NCBI GenBank assembly: GCA_946894095.1
Contig: OX335658.1
Location: 15,305,001-15,369,000, forward strand
Length of the DNA: 64,000 nucleotides
From: Incurvaria masculella
Lineage: Eukaryota; Arthropoda; Insecta; Lepidoptera; Incurvariidae
Direction: 5' to 3'
In this document: positions 23,401 through 31,852 of the stretch, piece after piece
Layout: every line of letters begins with the position of its first letter
Numbering within the stretch: position 1 is the stretch's first letter
Position numbers and translations under genes: made by a program
Notes under the pieces: model-generated
What the model saw: only the letters and a program-made list of their open reading frames with translations
What the model was told of the DNA's origin: nothing
Databases searched by the model: none

Positions 23401-24038
23401 GAATCAAAGATGATATCGTCTGAAATATTTTGACAAGTTCTGTTGCACTGACTTTTGTTAATTTCTCTGATGAGATTCCACACATCACGAGAGCTCAGCT
23501 TCCTTTCCGGGGTCATAGTCCTCGATATTACGTAACTATTTCCTCGAGCCAGTTTTCCTTTGTTAGTATTCTTTCCTCTTTGCAAGCCTTTCAGTTTGAT
23601 GCCATCCTCTTTAGAATACTGATGAATTCTAGTTGTTATTTTCGCTTTCTCATGCCGTGAGTTATGCATCAGCCTGGTCGTTTTGGTTCGGTTGGGATTG
23701 CATATTTCGATTCCATCGTTACAGTTGTGACTTGGCGGGGGCTCACACGGAGCTGATGGCAATGTCAGTACTGACTTTTTCATCTTATTTGTTTTCAGTT
23801 TCCCGTTTGCACTAGTATTTGATGTTTTGGCACGTTTCAGTTCAGCGGCAACATTCCGATAGTTTCGCTTATTGTATAAGTGGGATGTCACATGTATGCC
23901 TTCTGGGGATAGGTATGGAGATCTTGGTAAAGAAACAACACTTTGCTCAATTTTTTTATGAAAACTTTGAAATAATTTAGTTTCGTCTCGATTTTGCTTA
24001 CATGTACGTTCTAAATCTTTGGCTTGTTTTAGGTTCAT
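11327..24038 (-). CDS. Unrecognised Lys/Asn-rich multi-exon gene with duplicated exons
   Basis: Exons are read from splice sites and phase: A 24038-23356, C2 23273-22932, chimera 22035-21021, C1 20938-20598, B 19701-18703, D 17929-17435, E 17231-16571, F 16520-16235, G 16197-15984, H 14220-14032, I 11425-11327. The product is hydrophilic and rich in Lys, Asn, Arg and Ser, without signal peptide or membrane segments; I recognise no domain. Phases agree at A-C, C-B, B-D, D-E, E-F and G-H. F to G does not connect in phase, so F may end one transcript or one gene. A 2.33-kb tandem duplication covers A(part)-C-B(part). Defects: a frameshift in C2 and two in-frame stops in E. Splicing A directly to C1 keeps the frame and gives the pre-duplication order A-C-B-D. 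Whether A-G and H-I are one gene is inference. Confidence 0.5.
11648..12181. mobile_element. TTAA-bounded element, copy 1 of an inverted pair
   Basis: Flanked by TTAA on both sides (11648-11651 and 12178-12181), beginning TTAAGGTGGCCCAACCCG. Its whole sequence is the reverse complement of 12217-12766, separated by only 35 bp. The right end has lost about nine bases of the terminal repeat. Non-coding. TTAA target use is known for piggyBac-type transposons; assignment to that group is inference. Confidence 0.75.
12217..12766. mobile_element. TTAA-bounded element, copy 2 (inverted)
   Basis: Starts TTAAGGTGGCCCAACCCG and ends CGGGTTGGGCCACCTTAA, perfect terminal inverted repeats of 18 bp including TTAA. 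About 550 bp. Together with copy 1 it makes a giant inverted repeat of over 1.1 kb. Confidence 0.8.
12800..12885 (+). mobile_element. Degenerate 5S-SINE head fragment
   Basis: GCATGGGTGACCGATTTTAA followed by CCGATGGTCGTGGACCAGAT resembles box C and the downstream part of the 5S-headed SINE at 8048, strongly diverged. Confidence 0.4.
12935..13156. mobile_element. Half copy of the TTAA-bounded element
   Basis: TTTTACTACAGCATTCGTG through GGTCCCAGAGCGCAATAGCA matches the distal half of 12217-12766 at lower identity; the terminal repeat is degraded (GGGAAGAGCCACC). Confidence 0.65.
13155..13252 (-). other. Possible small acidic exon
   Basis: Acceptor TTATTTACTTACAG at about 13250, then EDDDEKIKEELHHIARKT in phase 0 before a GTTAGT. 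It could sit between exons H and I of the minus-strand gene (both phase 0), but the evidence is only frame and splice consensus. Confidence 0.25.
13831..13935. repeat. Half copy of the 'GTCCTTATTT..CGCCTGA' repeat
   Basis: GTCCTTATTTTTCGCCTGAA, then GAAGAAAGAAGA, then TACTAACCAGAGATTGTGCA matches blocks of 10705-10985. Confidence 0.5.
14032..14220 (-). CDS. Exon H
   Basis: Acceptor TTTTCTGCGTTCCAG, then 63 codons starting FAMWSNRMCPVRALLANKPE and including NKYHHGLVQGIATKRIS, ending ELNADVESEM. Clearly coding in codon use and richer in G+C than exons A-G. It contains three cysteines. The donor is ambiguous: GTTGGT (phase 0, used here) or GTAAAT four bases on (phase 1). Phase 0 matches both the preceding exon G and the terminal exon I. 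Confidence 0.65.
14840..14885. repeat. Perfect 19-20 bp hairpin
   Basis: CATAGCCTGCTGTATTGTTT and its exact reverse complement are separated by about 7 bases. Function unknown; it may be a remnant of a foldback element. Confidence 0.7.
15160..15454 (+). repeat. (GGAC)-core interspersed repeat, copy 3
   Basis: Forward copy from CCGGCCAAGCGCGAGTCAGA to GGTACGGAACCCTAAAAA with (GGAC)n at about 15372-15396. Confidence 0.82.
15466..15750. repeat. Dispersed repeat 'TATTGGAGGGTTT', copy 2
   Basis: Collinear with 5186-5460: CGCCATCTAGCGCG, ATAGTCGCAGGCGTATTGGA, ACAATTATATGGTCA, GCTACTTCTCC. It directly adjoins the preceding (GGAC)-core repeat. Confidence 0.6.
15984..16197 (-). CDS. Exon G
   Basis: Strong acceptor CCCTTTTGTTTTATAG and donor AAA|GTGAGA. 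The open frame NSGTIAMENTATNYKLKDEN continues to LETDYVKINK. It needs phase 2 at entry, which exon F does not offer, but leaves in phase 0, matching exon H. Confidence 0.45.
16235..16520 (-). CDS. Exon F
   Basis: Entered in phase 2 after a 50-base intron (16570-16521, GTATGA...ATTAG). Encodes EIHFKMSEGDFLRIELIKTK, then ALKCYYTPWFENKSD and WMNRFVNLLARNVKLK, ending IPERIIQQFF-stop. It may be a true C-terminus or an exon whose donor I cannot place. Confidence 0.45.
16571..17231 (-). pseudogene. Exon E, interrupted by two in-frame stops
   Basis: Acceptor ACATTTTTACAG in phase 1 (from D). The frame runs ESSTVPENFIPKSLQKESAE to LLNILEKCEK, then TGA (16764-16762). The same frame then continues in plausible coding sequence (NIANAIETALNN, PRSIFLKGHLNKK) to TAG (16632-16630) and on to PLGSQLRNP before AAG|GTATGA in phase 2. 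Both stops are one C-to-T change from sense codons (CGA, CAG). Either the gene is decaying here, the stops are read through, or the true exon ends earlier. Confidence 0.45.
17435..17929 (-). CDS. Exon D
   Basis: Acceptor TTCCTATTTACAG; phase 1 completes Asp, then SFKQLNKDISSPFRDYKNGK and 160 further open codons to GFQKPVI. Two phase-1 donors, GTATAA and GTACCT nine bases later, are both usable. Lys/Asn/Ser rich. Confidence 0.55.
18703..19701 (-). CDS. Exon B (intact copy)
   Basis: Acceptor TTTTATTTTAG, 333 codons from ARRNIASSRLQNSSQITNFK to GISNI, donor GTAAGC in phase 1. The first 115 residues, to LNLLARQ, are repeated in the chimeric exon at 22035; the rest (from DKTEVHKTFKIPTPRF) is unique. 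No recognisable domain. Confidence 0.55.
19720..19926 (-). other. Protein-like ORF in the C-B intron
   Basis: 68 codons, open, reading SKCKVVPHPTKYPRICLSPV then NLDEVLEIDLARVKAAYHPP. The composition looks like real protein and has better codon balance than its surroundings, but it cannot join C and B in phase. Possibly an alternative exon or captured coding sequence. A duplicate is at 22054-22260. Confidence 0.3.
19960..20250 (-). mobile_element. Diverged tRNA-type SINE (in the duplication)
   Basis: GCCATGCCAGGACCTTTCCT, CATGGATCCCGAACCATGGA, GGGATTTGAACCC and GAGCCGCTC are in the SINE order on the minus strand. Copied with the duplication to 22294-22584. Confidence 0.7.
20325..20545. repeat. 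Dispersed repeat 'AACGACACGT', copy 2
   Basis: Matches 10205-10490 (GTTCGAACGACACGT, CTCAGGATACTA, CGAATTCG). Duplicated at 22660-22880. Confidence 0.5.
20598..20938 (-). CDS. Exon C1 (intact copy)
   Basis: Acceptor TTTCATTTCAG, frame MMTSKSNEIENQKVTGTSTS onward for 113 codons to DKIGHG, donor ATG|GTGAGT. It requires phase 2 at entry (satisfied by the chimera or exon A using the CG|GTTCGT donor) and leaves in phase 1 for exon B. Confidence 0.55.
21021..22035 (-). CDS. Chimeric exon B/A created by the duplication
   Basis: The first 115 residues equal exon B (ARRNIASS to LNLLARQ); they then switch in frame to exon A from AKDLERTCKQNRDETK to KRRKNAR. The junction is the microhomology at 21688-21692. 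Entry phase 1 and exit phase 2 are both preserved, so it can be spliced between C2 and C1 without shifting frame. A 338-codon novel exon. Confidence 0.6.
22294..22584 (-). mobile_element. Diverged tRNA-type SINE, duplicate
   Basis: Exact counterpart of 19960-20250 in the second duplication unit; not an independent insertion. Confidence 0.7.
22932..23273 (-). pseudogene. Exon C2, frameshifted copy
   Basis: Same splice sites as C1, but one extra base changes INIKNPQTIHSG into INIKNPHNNS-stop. Any transcript including it is truncated about 82 codons in. C1 has no such lesion. Confidence 0.7.
23356..24038 (-). CDS. Exon A, probable first coding exon
   Basis: ATG at 24038 in good context (CAAAATGAA), then NLKQAKDLERTCKQNRDETK and 227 codons to NAR. 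Upstream in-frame TGA codons argue that this is the start; a TATA-like TATATAT lies near 24080. Two donors: GTTCGT (phase 2, keeps exon C open) and the stronger GTATGT four bases on (phase 0, stops in C after six codons). Confidence 0.5.
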
Positions 24039-24659
24039 TTTGGGATATTCGTGTAAGTTGAGACAGGATCAACAATGTGATATATATTCAGCTCATATTA
24101 TGTTGGTATTTTTCTCTTGCTGGAAATTAAACTGTAAGTGTAAATAATGACTTACTTGGACACTGAATCTTATGCAGACATACACCGTTGAGATCTTGTT
24201 GAGATACACTCATTACAATACCACTAGACTCCCCCAAAATGCGACTTACGAGAATTTGATGTCATTATTTTATACTTTAAATACATATCATATCTAGACT
24301 TCGTGATTTACAAAAGAAATGTGCTGAATCCGCGTAAAAAAGGAAATAAAATATTAAAAACAATAACGATAGCGACAGATTCACATGATTTGACACATTG
24401 ATTGATCCGTCAAAAACTTTCGAAAAGCAAATTTATTGTTTCATTACCGACATCTGACCAGTATTTTATAGCAAATCAGTTTAAGTAAATGGTCACTGGA
24501 AATTCTATTCCTGCTACATAAAAACATGCACATTGGCCGACACGATAAACGTCACACTTTTTACTATGACCCTCTGAAAACGCCGCAGAGGTCATGTTAG
24601 TGAACTTTGAACAACAGTACTTGTTTGGTTTTTATTATTAGTAATTATTTTATTTTTCC

Positions 24660-25000
24660 GACACACCGCACTCCCGGCACCAACTCCAAAGAAGGGAATC
24701 CTTAGGAATTACGTATCATCCCATTATGATAGTTACATTAAACTGGTTATAAAATAAGAAAACTTGTTCAATGCCGCTTCGAGCATCCTAATCTCTAATG
24801 CGATGGTACTAAAGGCTTCCACCTTTGCTCTGCCACCTAGAAGGGGAAGGGGGTATACAGTTTTACATGGATTCCGACGCATAAAACACTTTGCTTTGGT
24901 AACCAAAGTAACTTGGAAAGAGAAATATAGTGGTGCATGAACGTGGCGGGGATTTGTACCCAGACTTCTGGCATGCAAGGCAAGTCACTGCGCCCCTGAA
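24660..25000 (-). mobile_element. Strongly diverged tRNA-type SINE
   Basis: Keeps TTTTACATGGATTCCGACGC, GGGATTTGTACCCAGAC and GCACCAACTCC-like blocks in SINE order on the minus strand. Confidence 0.55.
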
Positions 25001-25488
25001 GTACGGTAGTACAAAATCATTGTGAAAATATATTTCTGCGCACAAAGAAGTTGTTTAGGTATCCGTTTGAAAGCTTTTTAAACGAGTAAAACACATTTTT
25101 TCTTTACCAAAGTTTTTATGTAAAAAATATCGAATGATTGCCGGAAAATCTCCACCTACGAAGCACTAACTCCTTTACAGAAATATAAACACCCTAACAT
25201 TACTCCACTGATGAATTTCTTAATGACACTTCAAGCGAATTAACACTTACATGACATCCCATGACCAATTAATTTAGGATCTATTTTAAAAAAAAAAACC
25301 AATATGATTCTAATAATCAGTATATTATAAGCCTAAATTTGTTTTTAATTGAATTTATTGTGTATTAACTTTTATATTGAGTCATTTCCATGCATTATGT
25401 TTGTAATAATGTTGACTTGTATAATTTTATATGAATAAATGAGTATTGAGTATTGAGTATTGTGTGTATCTGTTACGGTTAAAGCCCG

Positions 25489-26085
25489 ATGTTGGTTAAA
25501 GTCCGAAATCTTTTTTTACATAAAGGTAACTAATGTTCTCGAGGTATACCCGTGTCTAGTATAATAATTTCGAGTTTACGTTAAGGATGTCCCATACAAT
25601 GTTTTTTTTTACACATAACGCAAAAAGTATTGCACTTTAAGGCACAAATTCGTCAAAAATATTAAATATAGCCATAGTAGTTGCAGCGAAAACATATTCA
25701 CAATTTCAGGTTTAATGGTTTCGTTGTAATTGCCGATTAGAAGTTTTACACCGTTAGATGGCGCTGTTAAATAAAAATCGTATTTAAATAAATTGTAACA
25801 AAACCAATAATCCTGAAATTGTGAAATTGTTTTCGCTGCAAGTAATATAATATAACTTTTATTATTAATTCATGGCCTAAAGTGCAATACTTTTTGCGTT
25901 ATGTGTGCAAACAACTTTATATGGGTCGGAACAGCCTTAAGAAAAAACAATCTCTTTTTTTCTAATTTTTTCATGCATGGAGTTCAATTTTTTTTCTTGA
26001 CATCAACCCCAACATAGGTACAAGCGCAGAAATCCTATAAACTTTAAGGAAAACATTATTTCGGACTTTAACCAACATCAGAGTC
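25489..26085. mobile_element. Nested foldback element, about 600 bp
   Basis: GATGTTGGTTAAAGTCCGAA at 25489 and TTCGGACTTTAACCAACATC near 26060 are reverse complements. Inside, ACATAACGCAAAAAGTATTG near 25613 and CAATACTTTTTGCGTTATGT near 25882 form a second inverted repeat, and TTGCAGCGAAAAC/GTTTTCGCTGCAA a third. Non-coding. Confidence 0.75.
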
Positions 26086-26141
26086 TACGTTCTTGGAACT
26101 GTAGCAATATTATCAACGGGGAAACGGACGGACTGAAATAC

Positions 26142-26353
26142 TCATTTTGGTTCCTCCATATCAAGTCTTCGGTATGTGCCATTGACCAGAACCCTTGCGA
26201 AATATCCGACTTTGCGGGCCGATCCGGCGTGCAGCGGGTGAGTCGGGGTATACATGGTCTTGTTGCGATCTTTTGCGAACAGATTCTCGTACCAGTATTC
26301 GAAGCAGCGCTGCAGCCTTTGATACGAAATCGATGTCATCTTCGAGAACATTC
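26142..26353 (-). CDS. Secreted precursor exon 3
   Basis: Acceptor TATTGTTATTACAG, then MFSKMTSISYQRLQRCFEYW to TYRRLDMEEPK and TGA. The most G+C-rich and probably most conserved part of the protein. Confidence 0.7.
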
Positions 26354-28470
26354 CTGTAATAACAATAGAGAATTCATTACAAATACTTAGCAAAAAAAGG
26401 GAACGGCTATCGGTTACATTTTTTTTTGTTTTAATCATTTGATTTTAAACTAATTTTAAAGTAAGTACAAAAAAAAGGTGTAGTCCACAGTACTGAAAAC
26501 AGAAACCTCGAAAATTCATCGTGCAGTCGATACCACGAAAACAATATAATGAAAAAAATAAAAATACATTCCAAGTCTTAGCGTTTCCATGATTTTTACT
26601 ATGTCTCTTCAGAAATACTTTTTTTATGTAATTGGACATGGATGGAATACTTCACCCACAGTAATAATATTAGGTCAACCCACCGCATTCCCGAAGTAAT
26701 TAAGTGCCTTGCCAGGACGTTCTCTTTATGAGCAGCTACATTAAACTGGATGGAATACATTGACAATTTTAAATGGGCGTTTCGACCATATTTTCATACA
26801 ATGCGATGATACAAACCCGGGCGGGCTTAACCCTATCCCTTGGCAAGGAAAGGGTACTCCTACATGGATTCCGAACAATGGAACAGCTCGCATTCGTGAC
26901 GAAATGCACTTATCCGACTCATAAAGAGAAAGAAAGTGGTGCATGAAGGGGCTGGGATTTGAACCTCTGGTATTCAAAGCAAGATCGTCCACTAAGCTAT
27001 GAGCCGATCAAAACTCAATGAATGCTGTTATCAGTGGCTTCACTTTCGTTTAATGGGTTTTTAAAATCGTGTATTGGCACTTAAATAATAAAATGGTACT
27101 TTTTATATAACTGGAAATTGATGGCTAATACACGCTATGCTAATACCACACCCACAGTACCATAATGTTCACTAGTCCACAACAATCCGATATCATCCTA
27201 AAATGATTACTATGTTTTGACTGATTTTTATGTAATCTATTTTTAACTTTACCTTCTTCTCGTGCTTCGACATTGCTCGTAAACTGCCGCTTAACCCTCC
27301 GTAACAATTCATTGTCATGACTTTGCCCAGTTGAAGTGTTCATTTGATACAGTGTGTATATAAAGGATCCGTTCTCGTTGTCTTCGTAGATTGTAGACAT
27401 ATTATCGTATGCTCCATGTATATTAGATTCATTCTCATTGATTTTGTATACGACTTTTACATCGTCATCTGATGCGTCTTCATTTTCTTCATATGCATCT
27501 GAATTGAACTTCCCGTTTTCTATAAGCATTGGTGCTTTGATAGAAGTGTGTCCAGTAGAATTTTTGAGTTCTGTGAAGTTGCTCCATACAGAATTGAACG
27601 GTGCGAAAACAATCTGAAAAAAAAAAGATACGTTTCTTGTGAACATCACTAAATTAAATGAGCTTTGAGGCACTAATCCATAATTCCATATTATCTCATA
27701 TTTTAAAACGAAAGTAACTCTGTCTGTCTGTTGCGTATTCACGCTGAAACCGCTGAATCAAATTTTGATGAATTTCGGTATAGAAATAATGAAATGAAAT
27801 GAAATGAAATGAAATGAAATGAAATGAAAAAATACTTTATTTGCAGCCATACGGTACAAAAAGGCGGAAATTAAAATAGTCTGGCTCTTAAAGAAGGACA
27901 TAGGCTAGACCAATTGTGGTGATAATTAAACTGAAAGGGGGGATGAAAGTTTGTATGCGAAACTCCAGGAAATAATTCATCAGTCTAAAACGACATTGAC
28001 CAGATTGGAGCCGGGTACTTCAGCTAGCTGAGGAATCCACATCGCGATAAATATACACAGAAATACCTAAAAACATGTTGATACATTTATTCATTATACG
28101 CATTTTATTAATGGTTTTCTTAAATAATATTCTGCTTTATGTATGTATGTACGTTTGTTATTTTGTTGCGCTCTAGAGACCAAACGCGTGGGCCAATTTT
28201 GATCATTCTTATTAATAATAGTTAGGTTTATGTCATTAAATAGATAGTGAATGTAAATGCTTGGTGTGGTCGCGAATAATTTTATAGTTTGTAAATTCCT
28301 ATTTTTGGGGAGTTAAAATCACAAATAGCGACCAGCGACTGTGGCGCCATCTACTTTGAATCACAAACCCCCTTAAAACTCACCCGAAATCGCTGAACGA
28401 GCCTCGTGATTTCGACCCCTTGCACATGCCATAAACACACCAATAAAATAATGACTTTCTTCAAATTCAT
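26142..28470 (-). CDS. Secreted N-glycosylated precursor protein, 219 aa, family unknown
   Basis: Three exons: 28470-28384, 27613-27253 and 26353-26142, with introns in phase 0 and phase 1 and good donors (GTGAGT, GTAAAG) and acceptors. The first 18 residues, MNLKKVIILLVCLWHVQG, are a signal peptide. The middle is acidic and Asn-rich with six N-X-S/T sequons (residues 41, 47, 90, 100, 110, 121). RRVKR at 134-138 is a furin-type cleavage site; cleavage would release an 81-residue C-terminal part starting with Gln, with FEYWYENLFAKDRNK and two further sequons. It has a single cysteine after the signal peptide, so no disulfide-knotted hormone fold. Inference: a prohormone-like or secreted matrix or reproductive protein. 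I do not recognise a family. Confidence 0.7.
26616..27010 (-). mobile_element. tRNA-type SINE
   Basis: Oligo-T at 26616, ACATGGATGGAATAC tail, then the body in order, and the B-box GGGATTTGAACC with GAGCCGATC at the head. Inserted in intron 2 of the secreted-protein gene. Confidence 0.78.
27253..27613 (-). CDS. Secreted precursor exon 2
   Basis: Acceptor with a long pyrimidine tract (CTTTTTTTTTTCAG); 120 codons IVFAPFNSVWSNFT to EAREE; donor GAAG|GTAAAG. Contains the Asp/Asn-rich segment and the RRVKR site. Confidence 0.72.
27789..27830. repeat. (GAAAT)n microsatellite
   Basis: About eight uninterrupted AAATG units in intron 1 of the secreted-protein gene. Confidence 0.95.
28384..28470 (-). 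CDS. Secreted precursor exon 1 (signal peptide)
   Basis: ATG at 28470, 29 codons to QRFR, donor CGG|GTGAGT. The hydrophobic VIILLVCLW core makes it a clear signal peptide. Confidence 0.72.
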
Positions 28471-28799
28471 TGTGATATAGGTGATGGAACTGTCGACGGC
28501 CGAATGAAATAGTTTGTGGAATGGAACGACATTTATAGTATGAAAGATCGACAATGCAACTATGTTTACTAATAGTATTCATTTCAATAATCAATAACTA
28601 CAGATTGTTTGTGTTATGCAATTATATTTCAATGTAAGCAATAGGTAAGAATATAAGCATTAGCGAATAAGATATTCATGGGTATTTTTCTATCTTGAAG
28701 ACATCTTTTAATGAGCGCAGGCATTGTTGGGCCCCGTGCAGAACGTAAAAAGAATACAACCACTTGGTTGGGCCCACTGAATTTATTTCCGTGCATGTC

Positions 28800-28965
28800 G
28801 TAAGTGCGCAATAAGGGATTCGTTGTTCGTTGATCGGATTCAAAGTGAGGTAGTAGTAGGGTTACACGTTGAATCCCCTACTAGGTGGTAGAGTTAAGCC
28901 GGCCCGGGTTGGAACCATCGCATTGGATGACAAGTTACTCGATGCAGCAGTGAAGAAGAATCTTT
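28800..28965 (+). mobile_element. SINE fragment with a variant head
   Basis: CGTGCATGTCGTAAGTGCGC at the head (also seen at 49205), followed by CTACTAGGTGGTAGAGTTAA and GGAACCATCGCATTGGATGA of the shared SINE body. Confidence 0.55.
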
Positions 28966-29342
28966 CCATCTAATTCAATTAACAACCATGTCCCGAGACT
29001 GTGGGAAGGAAGAGAATAAATTCCCAACGATTACAGGTATTCTAGGATACATGTAAGTTCATCAAACCATCAAATAATTAAAATTTCCTACTACATATAC
29101 ATATACTTAGAAATATTTGACTTTTACTTAGTTATATGTGTGCATAGTTGGCTTAACAATATCCGGACCCCAAAAAACCTAATCTAACGAGACAGCAAAG
29201 TGATCGGCGCTGCCTTATGCCGTTGCTTAGTCTAGGATATATCTTATCAAATAGTAATTAATTAATATTCCCTCCCCCTCTGACGAGCGTCGGCAAAGCA
29301 TTAGCCGATCTGACTTCATTAGGGGCGTGCGATCTACTCAAG

Positions 29343-29414
29343 ATGGCGTCGGCTTCGGTCGTCGGGGAGCGGCCACACGCCAATCCAATGATAGATGTTA
29401 TGCCAGAAAATCTG
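29343..29414 (+). CDS. Candidate first coding exon
   Basis: ATG in near-ideal context (CTCAAGATGGCG), 24 codons MASASVVGERPHANPMIDVM-PENL, and donor CTG|GTGAGG in phase 0. It sits in a locally G+C-rich stretch after AT-rich sequence, as expected of a promoter-proximal exon. The next exon is not identified with certainty; the terminal exon at 47610 is in the matching phase. Family not recognised. Confidence 0.45.
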
Positions 29415-29621
29415 GTGAGGTCGCATGGTTAATTTTACAGTTTTCATTTTGAACAGCACACATTGAACAGCATGTTCGGTCTCCGCGTTAACTTTTTCTG
29501 ACCGCGTTTCAGCTACGGATTTAGGATTTCGCTGAGAGACCTTCCTTGCGCCTGAATTGAACTAGATGGAAAACACGGGAATATTTATTTTCTAAGCCTG
29601 GTTTTCACCAAGTGCTGATTT

Positions 29622-29762
29622 AGTTTAAACGCTTAAGGGGCCTGTATTACTAAAATGTTGATTATCTTGTACTGGTATTGATTGCAAACTGCTAAGAAAG
29701 GTCCTTAATATCTGGCGACTAAGCTAATCAGCAGTAAGTGAAAAAGGCCCTTAGAAGATGTG
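29622..29762. repeat. MITE-like repeat 'CTGATT..CTAATCAGCA', copy 1
   Basis: Shares GATTATCTTGTACTGGTAT, GCTAAGAAAGG and AAGCTAATCAGCAG with 46961-47120 and, reversed, 60371-60485. TGCTGATTTA near the left and TAATCAGCA near the right are inverted. Confidence 0.65.
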
Positions 29763-30519
29763 CTAGCTGCTTATAATTTTGGAACTTGCGAAGTGTCTAA
29801 AGAAGAGTGGTCAGAGGTATTTTCCAAGTGGTTAGTCCGTATGGAAAAGTGTATACGTGCTTAGGGTGTAGACCTTGAAGAGATGCATGCCGGAAATAAA
29901 CAAAATATAAATATTTTTTGAGTATCTAATTTATTTAGGTATGATCTTTAGAACTTTATTTATAAAACACGTAGGTCCCGGAGAGAGTAGCGCATGAACG
30001 AAAGGCCTCCATCGATGAGGAGTGCGGATCCAAATAGTTACCAACAGTCTAGCAGTAATTTGAATCAGTAGCCAATATTTCTGTCCATGCCGCTTAGACG
30101 ATGTAGACTGCTAGCTAATATTAAGTAGGAAGCAATGAGATGGAACCGGCTGCCAGGACAACACGTGGCTGTGTACGTGTTATGTACCTTCTACATTAAA
30201 TATCTTCACTCCTGTAATATATCTATCGTTATTTCGGCATTTTCTGACAGATAATTTATTATGACAACATGGCCGGTCTAGCCACTCATGTATAATGGCT
30301 TTTGCAAAACAATTCCGTATATTTTTATTTCACCTTGTAAAATACATGTACTAATCGGTAACAAAAATCTCATTCATCTACTTCACTTGTTTTGGAGATT
30401 GTTTTTATTTTGACCGCTGAGGAAACAGGCACATTCATTGTATGACACTTGATCACCTCATTCTTCTCTTAACCCTTGAGATAAAAAATTAAAACAAATA
30501 TCGGAAATAGACCCCGGTC

Positions 30520-30640
30520 GCATGATTCGGAGAGGATCCTGCCACCAACCACGAGACTCGTACGCACTCATGAGAGCAGATTAATTTTAATGAGCAACTC
30601 TACCCGCGCCCGTTGCTCAGACCGACTAGTGTTTTGACAG
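30520..30640 (+). other. Possible non-coding exon with perfect donor
   Basis: G+C-richer stretch ending TTTTGACAG|GTGAGT at 30640. No long open frame leads into it, so at most a 5' UTR exon. The surrounding 29.8-31.3 kb shows nothing else I can support. Confidence 0.25.
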
Positions 30641-31284
30641 GTGAGTTATGAGCGTCTAGCGAGTGCTAATTACTTTGGGCTCTAGACTAACGCGAGTGAC
30701 CGATTTTCGGGTTGATCGGCGAGATTAATTGTCAAGCAATGATTTTGGCATTTCTCAGCGGTACAAAGGGTCCATGGACTGTATGTATGTTACCAAGCAC
30801 TCGACTATTTAGTGAATGAAGGAAAGCAAAATCTATCTACTAGTGTTTTCCTAAGAAATACAATATCGGGTGTTCATAAAACAATACAAATAATTTAATG
30901 GTTTACATGCCTCATTTATTTTGAACATTTAAACAAATGTTTAATAATGTCAAATGTTCAAAAAGACAGACTCGCGAGGTCAACAGCTCAGAGATCCACT
31001 AGTTAACATTGTTTTATTTTTATTATACCGTAAATAAAGTGATGTAGTGTGACATTTTACTAACATTGTATTAAATAAAATAAAAAAACTTACTAACTAT
31101 GTGTTTTTTTTTCTAGAAAGTCCTTATGACAAATTGGTCTTCAGTTGTAAAATGTTAATTAAAAAAACACTTGAAATAATTAATCTTGTTATTAATTTAA
31201 GTTTCTTGTCGGTTTGTATTGGTCCATTAATAATCAAAATGGATCAATGTGGAATAAATGAGGAAAAAAATAGGCCCTGTAGGC

Positions 31285-31500
31285 TCGTTCTAGGAATTCC
31301 GTGCTCAGGAATCAGGAATATTTTACTTGAGAAAACAGCTTGAATAGTGGTTGTCATAGTGGTTTTCTTGACGGAATGATTCCGGAGTACGGTATTTCTA
31401 CGATTCCGTCACGAAAATCGCTTTGACAACTGCTATTAAAACGGTTCTAGCCACCGAGAGAATTCTCATTCCTCAGCTCGGAACTCCATGAATAGGCTTG
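31285..31500. repeat. Foldback repeat 'GATTTTCTTGACG', copy 1
   Basis: AGGAATTCCGTGCTCAGGAA at one side and CTCATTCCTCAGCTCGGAAC at the other, with GTGGTTTTCTTGACGGAATG and CGTCACGAAAATCGCTTTGA facing inward. Same family as 57715-57950 and 58905-59105. Confidence 0.6.
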
Positions 31501-31525
31501 CCGAATACTGAGCCCGTAGTCCCAG

Positions 31526-31852
31526 CTGTCACCTAAATGGGCGTTTACGGCAAACCGATCGACTGGCGTTTTGAAATGTATGGAGAAAATGAACAGCACG
31601 CGCAGTGGGCGTTAAGCGAACTAACATTTGCGAGTCCGAGTTTGATTTGACAGCTTACTCAAATTTGCCGTAAATACGTCAACGTTGCCATTCACGCCGA
31701 CTCCGCGTTTTCATACAAATCGGAAGTCCGAGTTTGACTTTGACAGCTTGAAGAAGTAATACGACAGAATATCTAGTAAAAACCAGTATGAAGTTTGACG
31801 TTTTTACGGAACTTCTAAATTCCGTAAACGCAAGTTTAGGTGACAACTGGAA
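31526..31852. mobile_element. MITE family 'TTGGCATTTACG', copy 2 (complete)
   Basis: Ends AGCTGTCACCTAAATGGGCG and CAAGTTTAGGTGACAACT with TTTACGG/CCGTAAA inside, imperfect terminal inverted repeats of about 28 bp. The body contains two CCGAGTTTGA-TTTGACAGCTT blocks. Confidence 0.72.

Larger units (their letters stand above)
21688..24022. repeat. 2.33-kb tandem duplication, unit 2
   Basis: Second unit, one base longer than unit 1 because of an insertion within exon C2 at about 23037 (GTTGTGAGG against GTTTGAGG). Otherwise almost identical to 19354-21687. Confidence 0.92.

Noticed and set aside
27789..27830. CRISPR-like short repeats
   Set aside because: Simple (GAAAT)n microsatellite in a eukaryotic intron, without spacers.
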